A program made the translations under genes and the position numbers. This document shows, in pieces, positions 26,335 to 32,911 of a stretch of DNA of 64,000 nt; position 1 is the first letter of the stretch, and every line of letters begins with the position of its first letter. The notes under the pieces were generated by a model. That model saw only the letters and a program-made list of their open reading frames with translations. It did no database searches and had not been told where the DNA came from. The stretch spans positions 124,001-188,000 of the forward strand of contig NZ_JANCTC010000001.1 of assembly GCF_024297145.1 (NCBI RefSeq). Direction: 5' to 3'. This stretch comes from Mesorhizobium sp. LMG 17147 (lineage in GTDB: Bacteria > Pseudomonadota > Alphaproteobacteria > Rhizobiales > Rhizobiaceae).

Positions 26335-26381
26335 CACCCCCCTCTGGCCTGCCGGCCAGGCAGGCAGGCCAGAGGGGGGTG
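26335..26381 (+). repeat. Perfect 19-bp stem-loop between binding-protein and permease genes
   Basis: Arms at 26335-26353 and 26363-26381 are exact reverse complements around a 9-base loop. The core CCCCCCTCTG..CCTG matches the palindrome at 23389-23431. It sits 33 bases after the binding-protein stop and 27 bases before the permease start, a position suited to limiting transcription of the membrane genes or protecting the upstream mRNA. Confidence 0.9.
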
Positions 26382-26408
26382 CTTCGCGCATCCGCCGGTG
26401 CTTAACCG

Positions 26409-27290
26409 ATGCACTTCGGACCTCACCTGCTCCTCGCCGCCCTCGAAGGCCTCGTCACCTCCGCCGTGCTGGCGCTGACGGCGCTTGGGTTGTCGCTGGT
26501 GTTCGGCGTCATGCGCGTCGTCAATGTCGCGCATGGCGAGTTTTTCATGCTGGGCGCGGTGCTTGCCTGGGCGATTTCTACGGCGATATCCGGCCATCCT
26601 GCGCTCGGCTTCCTGGCCGCCCTGGTGCTGGCGCCATTGATCGTCGGTCTGATCGCGCTGGTCGCCGAACGGCTGGTGCTGCGCCGGCTCAACTATGATC
26701 CGGAAGCCACCATCGTCGCCACCATCGGCATGCTCTACATCATCCAGCAATTGGCGCTGACCTTCTACGGCCCGGAGGCGCGGCCGGTCGAGCCGCCGTT
26801 CAGCTACCGCATCCTCCTGCCGTGGTTCGGCTATTCCGGCTACAAGCTGTCGATCATCGCCGCGTCGGCGCTGCTGCTGATCGCGACCTGGCTGGTGCTG
26901 ACGCGCACGAAAATCGGCCTCGTCATGCGCGCTACGCAATATGACAGCGAGACGGCGCAGGCCTTCGGCATCCCGGTGACCAGAGTCTATGCCGGCGTTT
27001 TCGCGCTCGGCGCCATGCTGGTGGCTGTGGCCGCCGTGCTGATCGTGCCGATCAGCCAGGCGCATTATCTGATGGGGCAGGACCCGCTGCTGCTCTCGTT
27101 CATCGTCGTCATCATCGGCGGCCTCGGCTCGTTGCGCGGCACGGTACTCGCCGCGGTGCTTATCGGCCTGTCCGACGGCATTATCTCGGTGTTCTTCTCG
27201 CCGACGCTGGCCAAGATCATAGCCACCTTGCTTGTCGCCATGGTGCTGGTGTTCCGGCCGCAGGGCCTGTTCGGGACAGCATCGCGATGA
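26409..27290 (+). CDS. Branched-chain-type ABC permease (LivH family)
   Basis: A 293-residue inner-membrane permease with about eight helices. It shows LSLVFGVMRVVNVAHGEFFMLGA near the N-terminus, the hallmark of LivH proteins, and the C-terminal VIIGGLGSLRGTVLAAVLIGL. It overlaps the next permease gene by four bases. The stem-loop repeat precedes it. It forms the channel with the LivM-type subunit for the ligand of the upstream binding protein. Confidence 0.93.
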   Translation: MHFGPHLLLAALEGLVTSAVLALTALGLSLVFGVMRVVNVAHGEFFMLGAVLAWAISTAISGHPALGFLAALVLAPLIVGLIALVAERLVLRRLNYDPEATIVATIGMLYIIQQLALTFYGPEARPVEPPFSYRILLPWFGYSGYKLSIIAASALLLIATWLVLTRTKIGLVMRATQYDSETAQAFGIPVTRVYAGVFALGAMLVAVAAVLIVPISQAHYLMGQDPLLLSFIVVIIGGLGSLRGTVLAAVLIGLSDGIISVFFSPTLAKIIATLLVAMVLVFRPQGLFGTASR

Positions 27291-28249
27291 AGGATGCTTC
27301 GCCGGCAAAGCCATATGCGCTGCATCTCGGCGTCATCGCCCTGCTTTTCGGGCTTAGTTTTGTCCTGCCGGAATATCATCACGGCCTGCTCGCCCGCATT
27401 ATGGTGCTGGCGGTCTTCGCCATGGGCTACAATCTGCTGTTCGGCTATGTCGGGCTGCTCAGCCTCGGCCATGCCATGTTCTTTTCAGCCGGGCTCTATG
27501 GCGCCGGCCTTGCCGTCATCCATCTCGGCTGGAGCGTGCCGGCCGCCTTCGCAGCCGGGCTTGCCTGCGGCGCGCTGCTTGCGCTGGTGATCGGGCTGCT
27601 GGCGCTGCGCACCTCCGGCGTCGCCTTCATGATCGTCACCATGATGTTCGCTCAGGTATTTTATCTCCTCATTCTTTATTTCGCCGCCTGGACCGGCGGC
27701 GACCAGGGCTTGGTGGTGCCGCAGCCGATGCGGGTCCTTGTCCTGGGCAGCACGTCATTCGACCTCACCAACGCGACCGTGCGCTATATGAGTGCGCTGG
27801 CACTGTTCTCGATCGTGCTGCTCATAAGCCTGGCGATAGTCCGCTCCGGCTACGGCCGTGTGCTGGTCGCCATCCGCGAGAACGAGGAGCGGACCAAGAT
27901 GCTCGGCTTTGACACGTTCTCCAGCAAGCTTGCCGCCGTCGTCATCTCCGGCAGCATCTGCGCGGCTTCCGGCGCCGCCTATGCGCTGCTGTTCGGCTAT
28001 GTCGGCTCGAGCTTCGCTTCGGTGCAGTATTCCATCCTGCCGCTGCTCTGGGTGCTGCTAGGCGGTGCCGCCACCACGCTCGGTCCGCTGATCGGCACGC
28101 TGTTCATGTATTATGTCATCGACATCGCCAGCGGCTACACCTCGGCCTATCTGCTGATCGTCGGCATAGCGCTCATCCTGCTGGTGCTGTTCTTCCCGAG
28201 AGGCATTCTCGGCAGCATCCGCCAGCGCTGGCTCGGGTGGTTGCCATGA
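27287..28249 (+). CDS. Branched-chain-type ABC permease (LivM family)
   Basis: A 320-residue permease. Family segments are FAMGYNLLFGYVGLLSLGHAMFFSAG, RVLVAIRENEERTKMLGFDTFSSKL and LLWVLLGGAATTLGPLIG. It starts in an ATGA overlap with the LivH-type gene and ends in a four-base overlap with the first ATPase gene, so the whole importer is translationally coupled. Confidence 0.93.
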   Translation: MKDASPAKPYALHLGVIALLFGLSFVLPEYHHGLLARIMVLAVFAMGYNLLFGYVGLLSLGHAMFFSAGLYGAGLAVIHLGWSVPAAFAAGLACGALLALVIGLLALRTSGVAFMIVTMMFAQVFYLLILYFAAWTGGDQGLVVPQPMRVLVLGSTSFDLTNATVRYMSALALFSIVLLISLAIVRSGYGRVLVAIRENEERTKMLGFDTFSSKLAAVVISGSICAASGAAYALLFGYVGSSFASVQYSILPLLWVLLGGAATTLGPLIGTLFMYYVIDIASGYTSAYLLIVGIALILLVLFFPRGILGSIRQRWLGWLP

Positions 28250-28974
28250 TGCCGCTGCTTACCACCAAAGGCTTGTCGCGCAGTTTCGGCGGCTTGCGCG
28301 CGGTCGACGGCGTCGACTTCGCGCTGATGCCGGGCGAGATCCGCGCCATCATCGGCCCCAACGGTGCCGGCAAGACCACCTTCGTCAGCCTGGTCAGCGG
28401 CCGCATCGAGCCCTCGTCGGGCATGATCGTCTTCGACGGCGCCGATATCACCAGCCTGCCTGCCTACGCCCGAGTTCGCCTTGGCATCGCCTACACGTTC
28501 CAGATCACCAGCGTCTTTGCCAATCTCAGCGCCTACGACAATGTTGCCCTGCCGGTGCAGCGCACGCTGACCGACGGCCGCTCGAAGGGCGCGGTTCACA
28601 CCGGCGTCATGGCGGCTCTCGAGCGCACCGGCCTTGCCGACCGGGCGCAAATGCCGGCCGGGCAATTGTCCTACGGTCACCAGCGGCTGCTGGAAGTGGC
28701 AATGGGACTGGCACTGAAGCCGCGGCTGCTGATCCTCGACGAACCGACGCAAGGGCTGGCCGATAGCGAGATCGACAATTTCATCGAGCTGGTGCGCGAG
28801 ATCGCCGATAGTGCCACCGTGCTTTTGATCGAGCACAACATGCCGGTGGTCATGCAACTCGCCGACCGCATCACCGTCTTCAACGCCGGCAGGATCTTGG
28901 CTGAAGGCACGCCCGAGCAGATCCGCGCCAATGCCGCGGTGCAGGACGCCTATCTGGGGACCACCCATGGCTGA
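28246..28974 (+). CDS. Branched-chain-type ABC ATPase (LivG family)
   Basis: A 242-residue ATPase. Walker A is GPNGAGKTT, the signature is LSYGHQRLLEVAM (the LSYG form usual in LivG), Walker B is LLILDEPTQGLADSE, and the switch His is in LLIEHNMPVVM. Two in-frame ATGs overlap the LivM-type stop; the first (28246) is used. It pairs with the LivF-type ATPase that starts within its 3' end. Confidence 0.93.
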   Translation: MMPLLTTKGLSRSFGGLRAVDGVDFALMPGEIRAIIGPNGAGKTTFVSLVSGRIEPSSGMIVFDGADITSLPAYARVRLGIAYTFQITSVFANLSAYDNVALPVQRTLTDGRSKGAVHTGVMAALERTGLADRAQMPAGQLSYGHQRLLEVAMGLALKPRLLILDEPTQGLADSEIDNFIELVREIADSATVLLIEHNMPVVMQLADRITVFNAGRILAEGTPEQIRANAAVQDAYLGTTHG

Positions 28975-29710
28975 GGTCCAGCCCAAGGCCCAGTCCAAGG
29001 CCCAGTCCAAGGCGTTGACCATATCCGGGCTCGATTGCTTCTATGGCGAAGTCCAGGTGCTCTATGGCTTGGATCTTGTGTTGAACGAGGGCGAGGTGCT
29101 CTGCCTGTTCGGCCGCAACGGCGCCGGCAAGACGACGACGCTGAAGGCGATCATGGGCCTGGTGCCGGCAAGCGCCGGCTCGATCCGGCTCGAAGGCCGG
29201 GAATTGACCGGCCTGCCGGCACATGAGGTACCCAAAGCCGGCGTCGCCTACGTGCCGCAGGGCCGGCGGCTGTTCGCCGAGATGACCGTGGCGGAAAACA
29301 TCGAGATCGGCCTGATGGCCCGCAACAAGGGCAAGGCGACGCGCGAGAACGTGCTCGATCTTTTCCCGCTGGTGCGCCAGCGCCTCAGGCAGCGTTCCGG
29401 CACGCTGTCCGGCGGCGAGCAGCAGATGCTGGCCATGGCCCGCGCCCTGTGTCTGGAACCGCAGGTGCTCCTGCTCGATGAACCGACCGAAGGGCTGATG
29501 CCGTCGATGATCGCCAAGATCCGTGAAACCGTGTCGAAACTGCGAGCGCTCGGCGTGTCGACAATTCTTGTCGAACAGCGCGTCGATGCCGTGCTCTCGG
29601 TCGCGGACCGCGTTTGCTTCATCGAAAACGGCCGCAACCGCGAGACGGTCGATGTCGAGGAACTGCGTGCCGATCCCTCGGCGGTCCGTCGCTATGTCGG
29701 CGTCGGCTGA
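28967..29710 (+). CDS. Branched-chain-type ABC ATPase (LivF family)
   Basis: A 247-residue ATPase. Walker A is GRNGAGKTTT, the signature LSGGEQQMLAMARAL, and Walker B LLLDEPTEGLMPSM. The start ATG 28967 overlaps the LivG-type gene by eight bases, with GGGGA upstream. The N-terminal linker contains a small tandem repeat (AQSKAQSKA) encoded by two 12-bp units at 28987-29010, unusual for LivF proteins. The stop abuts that of the convergent transporter gene with no base between (TGATCA). Confidence 0.93.
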   Translation: MAEVQPKAQSKAQSKALTISGLDCFYGEVQVLYGLDLVLNEGEVLCLFGRNGAGKTTTLKAIMGLVPASAGSIRLEGRELTGLPAHEVPKAGVAYVPQGRRLFAEMTVAENIEIGLMARNKGKATRENVLDLFPLVRQRLRQRSGTLSGGEQQMLAMARALCLEPQVLLLDEPTEGLMPSMIAKIRETVSKLRALGVSTILVEQRVDAVLSVADRVCFIENGRNRETVDVEELRADPSAVRRYVGVG

Positions 29711-31138
29711 TCAGGCAAAAAACAGCAAGCCGGCGAGCAGGAAAGTCGGGATCAGCACGGCGCCCGACCACGCCATATAGCCAAAGAAGCTCGGCATCTT
29801 GATGCCGCGATGCCTGGCAATGGCGTAGACCATGAAATTCGGCGCGTTGCCGACATAGGTGTTGGCGCCCATGAACACCGCGCCTGCCGAGATCGCCGCC
29901 AGCGTCGAGGCGAGCTCGGTCATCAGATGCTGCGCATCGCCGCCGGCCAGTTCGAAGAACACCAGATAGGTCGGCGCATTGTCGAGGAAGGACGACAGCG
30001 CTCCGGTCAGCCAGAAATACGCGAGATTGTCGGGCGCGCCGGTCGGCGAACTGACCAGCAGCACCAACGGCGCCAGCGCGCCGTCGAGGCCGGCCCGCAA
30101 TATGGCGACGACCGGAACGATGCAGATGAAGATGCTTGCGAACAGCTTCGCCACCTCGGCGATCGGCCCCCAGCTGAATGCGTTTGCGCCGCGAAACTCC
30201 TTCGGCGAGACGACAAGCGACATGAAGGCCAGTATCAGGATGACGGCGTCGCGCACCAGATTCTGCAGCTCGAGGCTGACGCCCTGAAAAGCGAAACTCA
30301 CTCCCGGCCTCCAGGCAGCGGAAATCAGGATCGCGGCGATTACGCCGGCCAGCAGCGGGATGTTGGCCAGGCCGCGAATGCGCACCTTGCTGTCGGGCGT
30401 CGGATCCTTGATCTTCGGCGCGCCTTCCTCCCGATGATGCATGATGATGTCGATCGCCAGGAAAACCACCAGCACCACGCCGGCGACGAACAGCGTCTCG
30501 GGCAACAGGTGAACTGTCGTCCAGAAGAAATCGACGCCGCGCAGAAAGCCGACGAACAGCGGCGGATCGCCGAGCGGCGTCAGCGAGCCGCCGATGTTGG
30601 ACACCAGGAAGATGAAGAAGATGACGACATGGGCGTTGAAGCGCCGGTTATCGTTGGCGCGGATGAGCGGCCGGATCAGGATCATCGAGGCGCCGGTTGT
30701 GCCGATGATCGAGGCAAGCACCGCCCCGCCCAGCAACAGCCCGGCATTGACCAGCGGCGTGCCGTGTATGTTGCCGGCAACGAAGATGCCGCCCGAAATG
30801 GTGAACAGCGCAAACAGCAGGATGATGAACGACATGTATTCGGTGAGCAGCGCATGCAGCACCGCCTGGGTGGCCGACGGGATGCCAAAGGCGATTGCCA
30901 GCGGCCCGATCACCAATGCCGCCCAGAAGGCAGCGATCTTGCCGTAATGGTGCTCCCAGGCATGATGGAACAGCAGCGGGCCGGTCGCGATGCAAAGCAA
31001 CAGCCCGGCAAACGGCAACACCCACCACAGCGACATGGCGGCGCCCGGCAATTCGTGCGCTTCGGCCGCGAGAACCGCTCCCGGAGAAAGGATCGCGGCT
31101 ATAAGTGCAGCACTTGCCGTCAACGCCGCAGACCGCAT
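29711..31138 (-). CDS. CitMHS_2-like ion transporter (putative citrate or Na+/H+ antiporter type)
   Basis: A 475-residue inner-membrane protein with a signal-like N-terminus (ALTASAALIAAILSPGAVLAAEA) and about twelve helices. The signature SNIGGSLTPLGDPPLFVGFLRG fits the ion-transporter superfamily members annotated as putative citrate transporter (CitMHS_2) or sodium:proton antiporter. A second inverted-topology motif is FLDNAPTYLVFFELAGG. The ATG at 31138 follows GAGG; an upstream in-frame TTG at 31150 overlaps that site. Substrate is unproven. It lies next to pncA on the same strand, 40 bases apart, and may share its promoter. Confidence 0.82.
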   Translation of the reverse strand: MRSAALTASAALIAAILSPGAVLAAEAHELPGAAMSLWWVLPFAGLLLCIATGPLLFHHAWEHHYGKIAAFWAALVIGPLAIAFGIPSATQAVLHALLTEYMSFIILLFALFTISGGIFVAGNIHGTPLVNAGLLLGGAVLASIIGTTGASMILIRPLIRANDNRRFNAHVVIFFIFLVSNIGGSLTPLGDPPLFVGFLRGVDFFWTTVHLLPETLFVAGVVLVVFLAIDIIMHHREEGAPKIKDPTPDSKVRIRGLANIPLLAGVIAAILISAAWRPGVSFAFQGVSLELQNLVRDAVILILAFMSLVVSPKEFRGANAFSWGPIAEVAKLFASIFICIVPVVAILRAGLDGALAPLVLLVSSPTGAPDNLAYFWLTGALSSFLDNAPTYLVFFELAGGDAQHLMTELASTLAAISAGAVFMGANTYVGNAPNFMVYAIARHRGIKMPSFFGYMAWSGAVLIPTFLLAGLLFFA

Positions 31139-31178
31139 GAAACCCCTCAAAAGTCTGTCAGGTTCGGCTGGATGACGT

Positions 31179-31778
31179 TCAAATCAGTGCCACGCCGGCA
31201 TCGCGCATCCGGCCCAGCATCGTCTCCATGGAGCCGTTGAGATCGATGCCGCGGCAGGCGTCGAGCCGCACCGACGTCGCAAAACCGAGCTTGACCGCGT
31301 CGAGCGCCGAAAAGGCGACGCAGAAATCCGTCGCCAGGCCGACCAGGGTCAGCGTATCGATATTCCGCTCCCGGAGATAGCCGGCAAGGCCGGTCGTCGT
31401 CGTCCGGTCGTTCTCGAAGAATGCCGAATAGCTGTCGATCGCAGGACGGAACCCCTTGCGGATCACCAGCTCGGCCTTGCTCCAGGCCAAGCCGGAATGG
31501 AAGTCCGAACCAAGGCTGCCCTGGATGCAGTGATCAGGCCACAGCGTCTGCTCGCCATAAGGCATGTCGATCGTTTCGAACGGTCGCTTGCCGGGGTGGC
31601 TGGAGGCAAAGCTCGAATGGCCGGCAGGGTGCCAGTCCTGCGTCAGCAGGACGTGCTCGGTCCGCCGGATCAGATCATTGACCAACGGCACGATTTCGTC
31701 GCCACCGGCCACTTCCAGGGCGCCACCTGGGCAGAAATCGTTCTGCAGGTCGATAATGACAAGCGCTTCGTCGGCCAT
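31179..31778 (-). CDS. pncA: Nicotinamidase
   Basis: A 199-residue cysteine hydrolase converting nicotinamide to nicotinate and ammonia. The catalytic triad is visible as D10 (VIIDLQNDFCPGG), K108 (VIRKGF) and C153 (GLATDFCV). The metal site includes D48 and H50 (TQDWHPAGHSS). AAGGAGG precedes the ATG. Its product is the substrate of PncB, encoded in this window, and, in my proposal, also of the divergent Mo-hydroxylase/reductase operon that starts 272 bases away. Confidence 0.95.
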   Translation of the reverse strand: MADEALVIIDLQNDFCPGGALEVAGGDEIVPLVNDLIRRTEHVLLTQDWHPAGHSSFASSHPGKRPFETIDMPYGEQTLWPDHCIQGSLGSDFHSGLAWSKAELVIRKGFRPAIDSYSAFFENDRTTTTGLAGYLRERNIDTLTLVGLATDFCVAFSALDAVKLGFATSVRLDACRGIDLNGSMETMLGRMRDAGVALI

Positions 31779-31932
31779 GGAGCCTCCTTATTTTCTTCGT
31801 CCTGAGCTTAGGCTCCAATGAAAACGCGACCGGACGCAGAAACTTGACCAGATGGCCGGCTGCGTCAACCTCTCGTGGCATAACAAATGCGTTCCGGGCG
31901 CACCGGTGCCAACAGCCGTGCAAACTCTGGCT

Positions 31933-31960
31933 TTGACAATTCCTGCCGGCTTGATATCAT
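31933..31960 (+). promoter_or_regulatory. Sigma70-type promoter of the Mo-hydroxylase operon
   Basis: TTGACA at 31933-31938 and TATCAT at 31955-31960 have a 16-base spacer, five or six matches to each consensus hexamer. Transcription would start near 31967, giving a leader of about 84 bases before the GTG at 32051. Confidence 0.7.
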
Positions 31961-31973
31961 TTGCATACGAATG
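31958..31973. promoter_or_regulatory. Imperfect palindrome overlapping the -10, candidate MarR operator
   Basis: CATTTGCATACGAATG matches its own reverse complement at 12 of 16 positions. It covers the end of the -10 and the predicted start site, the usual place for a MarR repressor. The operon's last gene encodes a MarR protein. Confidence 0.5.
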
Positions 31974-32050
31974 AATTTCCTGCCTTGAATGCTCGGGAAA
32001 GTCTTTCGGCAGGATCCCCTCTCGGGAAGCCCATTCTGGGAAGGCAAAGC

Positions 32051-32911
32051 GTGATCCGTTACGCAAAACCCACCACGGTCGACGACGCCCTCGCGTTGCT
32101 GGGCGAAGGGCAATGGCGCATCCTTGCCGGTGGTACCGATTTTTATCCGGCTCAAGGCAGCAAGCCTTTCCGCGACAATATCCTCGATATCAATGACCTG
32201 GCGGCATTGCGCGGCATTGCCGAAGCCGAGAACCATTGGCTCATTGGCGCCCGCACTGCCTGGACCGATCTCGTCCGCCATCCGCTGCCGGCGGCCTTCG
32301 ACGCGCTGAAGCAGGCGGCGCGGGAAGTCGGCTCGGTGCAGATCCAGAACGTTGCCTCGATTGCCGGCAATCTCTGCAATGCCTCGCCGGCCGCCGACGG
32401 TGTGCCGGCGCTGCTGGTGCTCGATGCCGAAGTCGAACTGCGTTCCTCGGTCGCGACCCGGCATCTGCCCCTTGCAAAGTTCATCCTTGGCAACCGTCGC
32501 ACCGCTCTGCAGTCCGGCGAAATGGTGACGGCAATCCGTATTCCCAAACCTGCGACCGCCGGCGGCTCCGCCTTCGTGAAACTCGGCGCGCGGCGTTATC
32601 TCGTCATCTCCATCGCCATGGCCGCCGCACGCCTGGCTGTCGAAAATGGTATCGTCAGGAACGCGGCCGTCGCCGTCGGGTCCTGCTCGGTCGTCGCCAG
32701 GCGCCTGGCGAGTGTCGAGGCGGCGCTGCGCGGCCTGCCCGTCGGCCCCGCGCTGGCCGCTGCGATCCAATCCACGCCAATGGACGAGTTGTCGCCGATC
32801 GGCGACGTGCGCGGCAGCGCCGAATATCGGCTGGATGCGGCGCGCGAGATCGTTGCCCGTGCTGTGCTTGGTGCTGTGGGCGCAATCCCTGGCGAAAGGG
32901 CGGCGGCCTGA
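32051..32911 (+). CDS. Molybdenum hydroxylase FAD-binding subunit
   Basis: A 286-residue medium subunit (CoxM/XdhB-FAD family) that carries electrons from the iron-sulfur clusters to FAD. The FAD motifs are LAGGTDFYPAQ (residues about 25-35) and IAGNLCNASPAADGVPALL, with a C-terminal CO-dehydrogenase flavoprotein domain. The start is GTG 32051, about eight bases after GGGAAGG, giving the family N-terminus MIRYAKPTTVDDALALL. The stop overlaps the next ATG by one base (TGATG). It is the first gene of the six-gene operon. Confidence 0.9.
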   Translation: MIRYAKPTTVDDALALLGEGQWRILAGGTDFYPAQGSKPFRDNILDINDLAALRGIAEAENHWLIGARTAWTDLVRHPLPAAFDALKQAAREVGSVQIQNVASIAGNLCNASPAADGVPALLVLDAEVELRSSVATRHLPLAKFILGNRRTALQSGEMVTAIRIPKPATAGGSAFVKLGARRYLVISIAMAAARLAVENGIVRNAAVAVGSCSVVARRLASVEAALRGLPVGPALAAAIQSTPMDELSPIGDVRGSAEYRLDAAREIVARAVLGAVGAIPGERAAA

